A stretch of DNA of 64,000 nt from Planctomycetota bacterium (GTDB taxonomy: Bacteria; Planctomycetota; JAJSAM01), in assembly GCA_024274785.1 (NCBI GenBank), contig JAJSAM010000052.1, positions 62,001-126,000 on the forward strand. The letters run 5' to 3'. The notes under the pieces were generated by a model that was not told the DNA's origin, did not search any database, and saw only the letters and a list, made by a program, of their open reading frames with translations. A program made the position numbers and the translations under genes. This document shows, piece after piece, positions 43,956 to 52,535 of this stretch. Positions within the stretch are counted from its first letter, which is position 1; each line of letters opens with the position of its first letter.

Positions 43956-46900
43956 ATGAAGTCGATCCACATGGGTTTGCTCCTCGTCCTCGGCCTGTTG
44001 CTGCCGATGGCGGCGCTGGCGCAGGACCGGGCCGGGGAAAGCACGGTGAAGCGGCGCATCGTCTACGTGCCGCAGGATCAACTCGACGTCCTGGTCGAAA
44101 AGCACGGCCGGGGAGTGCTCCTCGACGTCTTTGAGTACCTGAAACTGTGGAATCTCGCCGAACGCGGTGGGCTGACCACCGGGAAGCCACCGGCCAGCGG
44201 CGCGGTGTTGCTCGGAGGGAAAGTCACCGGGCAGGTCGGCGACGAGCGGGTCGACCTCACGGTGACCTATCGGGTCCGGCTGCTGAAGTCCGGGATCCAA
44301 CGAGTCCACTTCCCGGTCGAGAATGTCGCGGTCGGCGTCGCCCTGGCGGACGGCAAGCCGGCGCTGCTTTCGCGCGACCGCCTGGGCACCTATCTCCTTC
44401 TGCAGGGTGAGGGCGATCACGAAGTTTCGATCACCCTGACCGGGAAGATGCTCCGCGAGGAGGATTGGCACACGTTCTCCGGCCGGCTTCCCACCGGCGC
44501 CGGCCTCGCGGTGGAACTCACCATTCCGGAAGGCATGGAGCCTCACGAAGGAGCGTTTGGTCGCCTCTATCGCGCGGTCGAGACGCCGCAGGGGATGTTC
44601 CTCCGTGCCCAGGTGCCGGCGAACGGCCTGTTTCAGTTCGCCTATCGCCCGGCGCGGGAGGAAGGTGCGCGGTCGCCTCTGGTTCACTCCCGCGGTCGCA
44701 CGATTTCCCGCGTCGGACCGCGCCTGCTGACCACCGTCAGCGCGCTCGAGGTGTTCATCAACCGCAAGGCGCTCGGTGAACTGACCATCGAGGTGCCCGC
44801 GGACATGGCCGTGACGGAAGTCGCCGCGCCGGACCTGGTGGGTTTCACTTCGGTGTCGGACGGCACCATCCAGCTCACGTTCAGGCGTCCGGTGACCGGC
44901 CGCATCCCCGTCGTGCTCGAGATGGAGCGGTCGCTCGACGGCCCCGGCGATGTCGTACTTCCCGAGGTCAAGGTCCGCTCCGCGGTGGACGAGCGCGGCC
45001 TTACCGCGGTGGCGTTCAGCTCCGGGATCGAGGGACGGGTGATCAACACGGTGGCGGTCGCCCGCGAGCCGATCGCTTCTCCCGGTCAGCGCGACGGGAA
45101 ACAGAGCCAGGCGGGCCGGGGGCGGCGGCAAGCGCGAAACCGCGCCCCGTCTGAGGACCAGCTTTTCCTCGGCGGCGCGCAGGCCCTCTATCGCTACTGG
45201 TCGAAGGCCCGCTCGCTCACCGTTCGCACCAGGAAGCCCGAGCGTCGGATCACCGCCGACGTGACCCAGGTCGTCACCCTCGGCAGCGCCATCCGGGAGA
45301 TCCGGGTCAGCTTCACCTTCAAGTCCGAAGGTGGGCGGATCTATCAGTTGACTCCGAGCCTCCCGCCGGAGTGGGAACTGGCCGGCGTGAAGATCGAGGC
45401 GCCCGCGATATCCCGCTATGAGCGGCAGCCGGATGGAACCCTCGCCATCGATTTTCCTTCGGGGGTTGCGGCCGGGACCCCGATTCGCGTCATCGCCCAC
45501 CTCCTGGATTTCGACCGGGACTGGCGCGACGAGAACTGGACCGAGCGCGCCATGGTGTTGCCGGTGGCCCGTGCGGGCGTTGGCGTCGAGGTGCGTGGCG
45601 GCCTCGTGGTCTTTGCCGGTGAGGAGTTCGAGATCCGGGACAGTGAACTCGCCGGACTCACCTCCGAACCGGTGGAACTGTTCGGCCAGGTCGGCGCCCG
45701 GCTGGGATATCGCTGGCGGAGCGCCGACGCCGGCGGGACGCTCGCGGTTTCGCGGCGCGCGCCGAAAGTCTCCGTCCGTTACCTCGGCTTCGGTGCCCCC
45801 GGCGAGAAGACCGTCCAATACACGGGCTATCTCCACTACACGATCCAGCGGGCCGGAGTCCGGAACTTCAGCTTCATCGTTTCCGGCGGCTTCGGGGATC
45901 GGCTGCACGTCGTCGCGCCGATGAACACCGAACCGGTCCGCCGTCGGCTTGAAGACGGCAACGACCTCTATACGATCACCCTCCCGGCGCGGATCAGGGG
46001 CGACGTCATCTTCACGCTCTCGCTCGAGCAGAATCTGGGCGAGGATGGCTTCACCTTCCCCGGGGTCAGGGTGCAGGACGTCGAGGACGAGACCGGCTAC
46101 CTGGCGGTCCTCTCCGGCGACAACATGGAGGTCACCGTCTCGCCGGAAGGGCTCCGGGAGATCGGCCTGGAGGAGATGTCCCCGCTGATGGGGCCGGTGG
46201 GGTATCGCCCGTCGCGCGGTCTCCTCGCCGCTTTCCAGTATACGGAGCATCCGCAGTCGCTCACTCTGAAGACGGATCGGTTCGAAGATGCGAAGGTCCT
46301 CACCGCCTTCGTCACGAAAGCCCGCCTGCTCTCGCTGGTGGCGAGAGACGGCAGCATCCGCACGCGCGCCACCTACCGGATTCTGAACGCCGACCGGCAG
46401 TTCCTCACGGTCAGGCTCCCTGAGGGCGCCCGTCTGTGGGGGGCCCTCGTCGGCGGCCAGGCGGTGAAGCCTTCCCGCGGAAAGGGCGTTCATCTGATCC
46501 CGCTCGTCACCACGACCGGCGATGTCCCGGTGGACGTCGTCCTGATGTACGAGTCACAGCGCGCGGAGCTCGACGCGTCCGGAGAGCTGAGCCTGAAGGC
46601 GCCGGTGCTGGTCGGGGTGACCGGGGCCGAGGCTGACTGGGACGTGTGGTTCCCCTCGGGCTACCGGGTGACCCGGGCCGACGGAGTATTCGGCGCGCGG
46701 CTGCCTTCCCCGCCGGATCCGTGGCTGTTCCGCGAGTTGAGTGGCTTCCTCGAGGGTGTGGGCGGCGGCGGGGGAATCCTGTCGGAGGCGGCGTACATGA
46801 TGGCGCCGACCTCGAGTCAGGACGGCGGAGATCTCACCGTTGATGCGGAGCATGCGCAATTGGAGGATCGCGGCACCGTTGCGCCGCAGCCGACCTCCAT

Positions 46901-49900
46901 GCCGCGTAAGCCGCCGCGTGCCCCGGGAGAGATGGGAATGCCCGGCGACGATGCGCCGGGCATGGAGGGTCCGGTCATCAAGGACGCCAAGCGGTCCGAC
47001 CACAACGAGACCGACAACGACCAGTCCTACGCAGGACCTGCTGGCGAGCAGGATTCCCTCAGCGACGCGCCGTTTGGCGGACCGTCCACCAACGGCGCCA
47101 TCGGCGTGGGCGGAGGCGTGGGCGGTCGCTACGGTGGACGTCGTCGGCAGGTGCAGGCGCGTCTCGGAAGGGCCGGCGGTCTCTCGCTCGATATTCCCAT
47201 CGTCGCTGGCGGATCCCACCAGGCGGTGAGCGCACTCGGGATCTCCGGGAACGTCCGCCTCACCTACCTCAAGGCGTCTTCCCGCACCGCGAAGGGCTAC
47301 GTTTTCTCGGTTATCGCCGCGCTGGTCGCCCTCTTCATGACCGGCATGTTCAGGCGTGGCAGCGGCTACGTCGCTCCGCTGCTCTGGGTGGTGGTCGTGG
47401 CCTCGTTCGCCACCTTCGCTCCGGCATGGTTCGGCGCCAGGGATCTCACGGTCTGGGACGCCATCGCCGAGGGGACCGTCTGGGCCGCCGGAGTCATGAT
47501 CGTGATCGGCATCGCCCGGAAGTTCTCCGCCTTTGCGAAGCCCGCCACCACCGCCGCGGCGCTGCTCCTGGCCGTGGTGCTCTTCGCGTCCGCCGCCGAG
47601 GCCGGGGGCAAGCCGAAGCCGAAGCCGGTGGCCCCGGACGCCGAGACCATTTACGTGCCCTACGATCCGGCGCACCCGGACGCGCTCGATGGTCTGGGGA
47701 AAGTCTTCGTTCCCTTTGAACGTTTCCGCGAGATCTGGAACGTGGCGCACCCCGGCCGGAAGTTCGCGGAGCCGACCAGGGCCCCGGTGCCGTGGCTCGT
47801 GACCGGCGCGTCCTACGAGGGCATCGTCGATGGTGAGACCGCCGGCATTACGGCGACAATCGATCTCATCATCCTCTCGGAGGAGTGGGTGGAGGTGGCG
47901 CTGCCGCTCTCCCCCGCGGTGGTGGAAGAAGCGCTGGTGGATGGCGAGCCGGTACGGGTGATGTCCAGGAAGGGCGCCCATGTCCTCATCATCCGCGGCG
48001 CGGGGGCACGTCGCGTGACGCTGAAGTTGCGCGCGCTTCTCAGCCAGGAGGGCGACCGGTTCTCGCTGGCGATGGCCCTGCCCGCCATTCCCCGCACCCT
48101 GCTCGGTTTCGAGTTGCCGTTCCAGAATGCCGACGTGACTCTGGCCGGTCCCTCCGCGCCGCGGATCGAAGGCACCCGGCTCACCGCCGCCCTCGGCCCG
48201 GTCGGGTTGCTGAAGCTCTCCTTCCGCCCGAAGTCCGAGACCCCGCGGATCGATTCCCGGGTAGAGGTCGAAAGTCGCGAGATGCTGAATGTCCGCGACG
48301 GCCTCGTGCAATTCCGGTTGCAGTGCGAGTTCCGGGTGGTGACCGGCGGCCTGACCGAGGTGGAGTTCCAGTCCGACCGCGCCTACGAGATCGTCGAAGT
48401 CCTCGGGAACGAGGTGAAGTCCTGGAGTCTCGTTGGCGATCGCATCAGGGTTCTGCTCGGACGCAGGGTCGAGAAAAGCACGGTGGTGACGGTCGTGGCC
48501 GAGCTTCCGGACGGGGTTCGGGGCCGCGCGGTGACCATTCCGAGCTTCGCTCCCCTCGGTGCGGTCTTCGAGCGCGGCGTTCTCGGCATCGCGGCTTCAC
48601 CTGATCTTCGGGTGACCCTTTCGGGGCAGAGGAATCTCGATCGTATCGGCGCCACGGTGCCGGGACTCGCGAGCCTGATCACCGGGCCCTCGGCGATGCA
48701 CTCCGCCTGGCGCTTCGTCCTTCGCCCCCTCGGGCTGACGGTGACGACCGAGCCTTTCCAGGCCGAAATCCGTGTGCAGGTCCCGGTGCAGCACCTCGTC
48801 GATCGCGAGTGGCTGGTGAGCCGGGCGAGTTTTCAGTTCGATGTGCGGGGCAACGGGACCTTCGAATTCCCGGTGACGATTCCCGCGGACGTCGAGATCG
48901 AGTCGGTGAAGGGCAACGGCCTTTCGCGCTGGTGGCGCGCCGGCGACACCCTGACCTTCAGCACGCGCTCTCCGGTGCGGGGCGGTTTCACGGTGCGCGT
49001 GGACTTCCGGCGACCCCTGGACCCCGCGGCCGCGCGGATCGACCTCCCAGAGGTCCATGCGAGAAACGTCTCCCGGGAGCGCGGCTGGATTCTCGTTTCG
49101 CACGCCCCTGGTCTCTCACTCACGCTGCTCGACGACGCCGGGCTCGTGAAGGAGCCCATCAGCCGTTACGCGAAATGGGAGAAGGTCGCGGCGACGCAGA
49201 CGAACGTCTACGGCTACCGGCAGGATGGGGGAAAGTACAGTCTGGCCGTGGCCCGCTCGTTCCCCGAGGCGCGGGTAACCCCGTTCTCCACGAGTCGCCT
49301 CCAGGTGGAGGATGACCGGGTCGTGGTGGACACCCAGTTCGTCTTCCTGATCGAGAATGCCGGCGAGGATACGTTCCAGGTGTTTCTGCCCGAGGGGGAG
49401 GGCGATGAGCCCATTCTCGAGGCAAGCAAGACCCGGAGCGTCGTCTGGGAGGACTTCGAACAGGAGGGCCGGAAGGGGAGGATGCTGACGATCGTCCTGC
49501 AGCAGGACGCCACCCGGATCTACCAGTTTCGCCTGGTCTACGAGAAACGCCTGGTCGCGGCGCCCGGGGTGGAGCGCGAGTGGGGGGCGATGGTTCACGC
49601 GCCGGAGCCGCAGGGCAGGAATGCCTCCTCCTATGCCTTCGCGTTGAACCTGAGCAGCGGCGAAGTGACCTTCGGCAAGCCGGACGGCCTGACCGACGCC
49701 GACCCGTTGACGTTTCCCCGGTTGCCCGACGAGCAGGCTCTGCCACGCCATCTGATCCTGCAGGGTTGGCAGGGCCGCGGCGCCGGGTTCAGTCTGCCCG
49801 TGAAGCTCCGAATCCACAGCTTCGCGGACTTCCCCGATGCGCTCATCTCCTCGGCGGACCTGCTCTTGACGGTGGGCCGGGACGGCTGGACCCGAAACCG

Positions 49901-51431
49901 GATGACTTACACCGTGCTGAACCGCACGCGTCAGTTCCTGGAGTTGACGATGCCGAAGGGGGCGATGCTCGAGGCGGTCCTGGTTGGCGGACTGCCGGTG
50001 AAGCCGGGCCGGCGACGGGCCGGCGCGAAGGAGCGGCTCATCATTCCGCTCTCCCGGATGCAGGTGGGGGATGTCTCCACCGAAGTCGAGATCTACTGGA
50101 CCCGTTCCCTCGGGAACCCGGACAAGCCTGTGGACCTCTCACGCATCGGCGAACTGGTGATCCTGGAGCCGGAGATCTACGGCCTCGAGGTAGAGCAGAC
50201 CTTCTACACCGTGAATCTGCCGGAGGGATACGGGTTCTCCTTCGACGGCAACATGCAGCAGGTCGGGAAGGCCAGGCGCCTGCTCTGGCGGTACGAAAAG
50301 GCGGTGGAAGAGCAGGAGCGCGTGGTGCGGGTGCAGACGAGCGGCAACGTGGCCCAGCAGGCTCGCGCCGACGAGAGCGGACTTCGAAACCGCGTGAACA
50401 TCGAGATGCTCGAACGGCAGATCCAGAGCCTCGAGATGACCCGGGAGGAGGTCGAAAAGCTCCAGGCCAATCTGCGGAGGAAGCAGGTGGCCGACGATAC
50501 CTTCACGGACAACTTCGCCGTCCGCGCCTCGGGCAGGACGGTGCAGCAGAAGGACGGTTCTCTCGGGGACAAGCGGGAGGCTCTGGCGAAGGCGGCGTCG
50601 GAGACCAGGAAACTCGCCGAGGACCGCGTGCGGCAGGAGTACCGGTACAAGGGCAAGCGCAACGTCGTCAGTCAGAAGTGGGTGGACAACCCCAACGCCT
50701 CGTTCAAGGGGCCGCAGACCAACGCGGCGATCGGTAGGGCCCGAAAGCCCGGCGAAGACGCGGGGAAGAACGAACTCCAGGCCGAGTGGCGGAGATCGTT
50801 TGCGCTGGTTCAGGAGGCCGCCATCCCGCAGACGAACTCGGTTCTCTATCTCGATCGGGCCAATCTGGAGGGGGCCGAGCAGGCGCAGATCGCGCGGATC
50901 AGTGGCGCGGAGGCAAAGCCGGGGCAGGCTGTGAGCAAGGATCCCGCGCACATCAGCCCGGCGGAGCCCACCTCGGGCGGTGGCGGCGGGGGCGGGTACT
51001 ATCGCGGTCCGTCCGGTACTTCGCCTCCGGGACTGCGGGATTCCTCGGATCCGAGAGCGCCCGCGGTGCGCCGGGCCGGCCTGCTCTCACTGCCGGTGAC
51101 GGTGCCGGTCAGGGGCCGGACCTTCCGCTTCGAGAAGCTGAACGGGGGAGCGCGACTCGACATCTCGGTGGACCGCAAGGACTCCGCCGGTCGCCGGAGC
51201 GGCTGGGGCCAGTTCGTCCTCTTCGCCCTGATCCTGGCCGGCGCCGGCGTCCTCTATCGCTTCCGCCCGGACCAGCGCATCCCGTACGCAAGGCCGGTCC
51301 TGCTGTTCGTGCTGGCGTTCCCGTTCCTCCTGAACCACGATGCCTGGCCACTCCTGGGGCTGCTGATGCTGATCGTCGCGGTGAACTGGACGGTCATGGA
51401 GTGGAGGTGCCGCCGCACCGCGAAGGCGTAG
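43956..51431 (+). CDS. Giant fused exported protein, modules B and C (unknown family)
   Basis: The 2,491-residue protein starts at ATG 43956 after GGAGGGGG, with a signal peptide (residues 1-23, ALA-QD). Module B (about 24-1,110) and module C (about 1,225-2,491) are homologous to each other and to the upstream gene. Both begin with the IVYVP/TIYVP...GKVFVPF signature (residues 35 and 1,232). Both contain RQFLTV-P-GA-L-G-LVGG / RQFLEL-P-GA-L-A-LVGG followed by VKP and IPL. Both end with an FGGPSTNGAIG-type motif (F1040; F2250), a Gly-rich linker and hydrophobic helices. Four helices (about 1,114-1,216) join them, the last looking like a signal peptide. Module C has a coiled coil (about 2,140-2,185). 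The function is unknown. Confidence 0.75.
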   Translation: MKSIHMGLLLVLGLLLPMAALAQDRAGESTVKRRIVYVPQDQLDVLVEKHGRGVLLDVFEYLKLWNLAERGGLTTGKPPASGAVLLGGKVTGQVGDERVDLTVTYRVRLLKSGIQRVHFPVENVAVGVALADGKPALLSRDRLGTYLLLQGEGDHEVSITLTGKMLREEDWHTFSGRLPTGAGLAVELTIPEGMEPHEGAFGRLYRAVETPQGMFLRAQVPANGLFQFAYRPAREEGARSPLVHSRGRTISRVGPRLLTTVSALEVFINRKALGELTIEVPADMAVTEVAAPDLVGFTSVSDGTIQLTFRRPVTGRIPVVLEMERSLDGPGDVVLPEVKVRSAVDERGLTAVAFSSGIEGRVINTVAVAREPIASPGQRDGKQSQAGRGRRQARNRAPSEDQLFLGGAQALYRYWSKARSLTVRTRKPERRITADVTQVVTLGSAIREIRVSFTFKSEGGRIYQLTPSLPPEWELAGVKIEAPAISRYERQPDGTLAIDFPSGVAAGTPIRVIAHLLDFDRDWRDENWTERAMVLPVARAGVGVEVRGGLVVFAGEEFEIRDSELAGLTSEPVELFGQVGARLGYRWRSADAGGTLAVSRRAPKVSVRYLGFGAPGEKTVQYTGYLHYTIQRAGVRNFSFIVSGGFGDRLHVVAPMNTEPVRRRLEDGNDLYTITLPARIRGDVIFTLSLEQNLGEDGFTFPGVRVQDVEDETGYLAVLSGDNMEVTVSPEGLREIGLEEMSPLMGPVGYRPSRGLLAAFQYTEHPQSLTLKTDRFEDAKVLTAFVTKARLLSLVARDGSIRTRATYRILNADRQFLTVRLPEGARLWGALVGGQAVKPSRGKGVHLIPLVTTTGDVPVDVVLMYESQRAELDASGELSLKAPVLVGVTGAEADWDVWFPSGYRVTRADGVFGARLPSPPDPWLFRELSGFLEGVGGGGGILSEAAYMMAPTSSQDGGDLTVDAEHAQLEDRGTVAPQPTSMPRKPPRAPGEMGMPGDDAPGMEGPVIKDAKRSDHNETDNDQSYAGPAGEQDSLSDAPFGGPSTNGAIGVGGGVGGRYGGRRRQVQARLGRAGGLSLDIPIVAGGSHQAVSALGISGNVRLTYLKASSRTAKGYVFSVIAALVALFMTGMFRRGSGYVAPLLWVVVVASFATFAPAWFGARDLTVWDAIAEGTVWAAGVMIVIGIARKFSAFAKPATTAAALLLAVVLFASAAEAGGKPKPKPVAPDAETIYVPYDPAHPDALDGLGKVFVPFERFREIWNVAHPGRKFAEPTRAPVPWLVTGASYEGIVDGETAGITATIDLIILSEEWVEVALPLSPAVVEEALVDGEPVRVMSRKGAHVLIIRGAGARRVTLKLRALLSQEGDRFSLAMALPAIPRTLLGFELPFQNADVTLAGPSAPRIEGTRLTAALGPVGLLKLSFRPKSETPRIDSRVEVESREMLNVRDGLVQFRLQCEFRVVTGGLTEVEFQSDRAYEIVEVLGNEVKSWSLVGDRIRVLLGRRVEKSTVVTVVAELPDGVRGRAVTIPSFAPLGAVFERGVLGIAASPDLRVTLSGQRNLDRIGATVPGLASLITGPSAMHSAWRFVLRPLGLTVTTEPFQAEIRVQVPVQHLVDREWLVSRASFQFDVRGNGTFEFPVTIPADVEIESVKGNGLSRWWRAGDTLTFSTRSPVRGGFTVRVDFRRPLDPAAARIDLPEVHARNVSRERGWILVSHAPGLSLTLLDDAGLVKEPISRYAKWEKVAATQTNVYGYRQDGGKYSLAVARSFPEARVTPFSTSRLQVEDDRVVVDTQFVFLIENAGEDTFQVFLPEGEGDEPILEASKTRSVVWEDFEQEGRKGRMLTIVLQQDATRIYQFRLVYEKRLVAAPGVEREWGAMVHAPEPQGRNASSYAFALNLSSGEVTFGKPDGLTDADPLTFPRLPDEQALPRHLILQGWQGRGAGFSLPVKLRIHSFADFPDALISSADLLLTVGRDGWTRNRMTYTVLNRTRQFLELTMPKGAMLEAVLVGGLPVKPGRRRAGAKERLIIPLSRMQVGDVSTEVEIYWTRSLGNPDKPVDLSRIGELVILEPEIYGLEVEQTFYTVNLPEGYGFSFDGNMQQVGKARRLLWRYEKAVEEQERVVRVQTSGNVAQQARADESGLRNRVNIEMLERQIQSLEMTREEVEKLQANLRRKQVADDTFTDNFAVRASGRTVQQKDGSLGDKREALAKAASETRKLAEDRVRQEYRYKGKRNVVSQKWVDNPNASFKGPQTNAAIGRARKPGEDAGKNELQAEWRRSFALVQEAAIPQTNSVLYLDRANLEGAEQAQIARISGAEAKPGQAVSKDPAHISPAEPTSGGGGGGGYYRGPSGTSPPGLRDSSDPRAPAVRRAGLLSLPVTVPVRGRTFRFEKLNGGARLDISVDRKDSAGRRSGWGQFVLFALILAGAGVLYRFRPDQRIPYARPVLLFVLAFPFLLNHDAWPLLGLLMLIVAVNWTVMEWRCRRTAKA

Positions 51432-51647
51432 ATCCCTGGAGGCTCGTCCCCGCAAAGGGCTCATCTGGAAACAAGGGCGACCGTTGCACCGAGAGCGCCG
51501 CTGCGCCCGAGCAAGCCGCGCGGCGATCGGTCTTCGATGGGCCGGTGGATGAACGGTACATCCCGTCCCGGTATCCCCCGTGGTTCCATAGACCTGATCC
51601 TGGATGGAATTGATGTCGTTCCGGGGCGGGTGGCTGAGTGCCGGGCT

Positions 51648-52034
51648 CTACCAGATCCGCTGGACTCCATACTTGTCGAGCACGGGGTCGGTGCTGAGCA
51701 GCCGGCAGTCTTCGGCCATCGCCTGGACCACGAGCATGCGGTCGAAGGGATCCCGATGATGGAACGGGAGGTCGGTCAGCCTCAGGCAGTGCTCGACCTC
51801 GATCGGCAGCAGTCCGATGCCGTTGGCCTTCATCTCACGGTCGAGAAGATCCCCGAGCGGATCCGTCGTCGTCAGGCGGCCGAGAGCCAGCTTGATGGCG
51901 ATCTCCCAGACGCTCGCGGCGCTCAGGAGGAGTTGATTGTCATCGTCGAGAAAGATGGCCCTTCCGCGGGGGCTCAAGCGGGCACTGTCGCTGATGGCCC
52001 ACAGGAACGCATGCGTATCCAGAAGGACCTTCAC
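51648..52034 (-). CDS. PIN-domain toxin (VapC-like)
   Basis: The 128-residue putative ribonuclease has the acidic site residues Asp6 (MKVLLDTHAFLW), Glu44 (SVWEIAIK), Asp98 (HRDPFDRML) and Asp116 (STDPVL). This pattern matches the DUF/PIN toxins that pair with Phd/YefM antitoxins. Its start overlaps the antitoxin gene by 4 bases. VapC toxins usually cleave tRNA or rRNA, but the target here is unknown. Confidence 0.9.
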   Translation of the reverse strand: MKVLLDTHAFLWAISDSARLSPRGRAIFLDDDNQLLLSAASVWEIAIKLALGRLTTTDPLGDLLDREMKANGIGLLPIEVEHCLRLTDLPFHHRDPFDRMLVVQAMAEDCRLLSTDPVLDKYGVQRIW

Positions 52035-52255
52035 CTGGTGTACTCCTCGAGGTCCTCGATCGGGGCGTCGAAATCAGAGGAGATCTCGATGTCCCCGGCC
52101 GCCCCGTCCAGGCGTCGGCTCCGACGGGCGTCCGGATGCACGACGAGCCGGACAAGAGGCTTCCCCCGATTTGCGATGATGACTTCTTCTCCGTTGAGCG
52201 CCGCCTGGATCAGGCGCGAGAGATTGGTCTTCGCTTCATAGATGTTGGCCTTCAT
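52031..52255 (-). CDS. Phd/YefM-family antitoxin
   Basis: The 74-residue antitoxin starts at the ATG at 52255, with GGAG upstream. Its N-terminal DNA-binding part reads MKANIYEAKTNLSRLIQAAL and EEVIIANRGKPLVRLV, the family hallmark. The C-terminus (DFDAPIEDLEEY) is the toxin-binding tail. An open-frame extension of 17 residues upstream is unlikely. It neutralises the VapC-like toxin and should repress its own promoter. Confidence 0.9.
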   Translation of the reverse strand: MKANIYEAKTNLSRLIQAALNGEEVIIANRGKPLVRLVVHPDARRSRRLDGAAGDIEISSDFDAPIEDLEEYTR

Positions 52256-52269
52256 CTTCTTGATCTCCG

Positions 52270-52310
52270 GATGAACTGATAAGACCAGACTAGCAGACCA
52301 GATCAAGAAT
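52270..52310 (-). promoter_or_regulatory. Candidate toxin-antitoxin promoter/operator
   Basis: On the minus strand, TTGATC and TTATCA are about 18 bases apart and just upstream of the antitoxin start. The spacer contains two direct copies of CTGGTCT (in AGACCAGACTAGCAGACCAGA on the plus strand). Repeated half-sites in a promoter are usual for Phd/YefM autoregulation. Confidence 0.35.
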
Positions 52311-52333
52311 TCAATCCCTCAGCACACCAACAT

Positions 52334-52522
52334 GCGGAGGCAGAAATCTTTCACCAATGATGGGCCGGATTGCTCCGGGACGTTTCACCAATGATTGGTG
52401 AAGGTTCCTGCCTCCCCAGGGGCCGCGCAAGAATAACTACGGGATTCGAGGGCTGCTGCATCCCCTTAAGCTGCGTTGCTCGTCGGTCGAAACCAGTAAG
52501 GTTGCGCGCTCCTCGCGCCTTG
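52334..52522 (-). repeat. Dispersed 3'-flanking repeat, copy 2 (longest)
   Basis: Read on the minus strand, it starts 14 bases after the end of the desulfidase gene. The 5' part (52522-52471) matches 2410-2461, the middle (52463-52418) matches 5929-5975, and the end (52347-52334) matches 5990-6000. It therefore joins pieces found separately elsewhere and gives the best view of the full element (about 190 bases). Inverted repeats occupy its 3' half. Confidence 0.65.
52336..52415. repeat. 80-bp nested inverted repeat
   Basis: Outer arms GGAGGCAG (52336-52343) and CTGCCTCC (52408-52415) enclose inner arms TTCACCAAT (52350-52358) and ATTGGTGAA (52394-52402), with a 5-6 base mismatch between. The right inner arm is itself half of a perfect 19-base palindrome, TTCACCAATGATTGGTGAA (52384-52402). 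The structure could form a long hairpin in DNA or RNA. Confidence 0.7.
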
Positions 52523-52535
52523 CCGGGCGGGCGCA

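Noticed and set aside
43383-46493. 1,036-residue minus-strand open frame opposite the giant gene
   Set aside because: Shadow of the plus-strand gene; composition rich in Arg, His, Asp and Gly with no domain, while the plus strand shows signal peptide and paralogy.
52334-52522. Integron attC site, suggested by a repeat at gene ends with inverted arms
   Set aside because: No paired core sites of the attC type could be identified, and no integrase gene or cassette array is present; copies are far apart with ordinary operons between.
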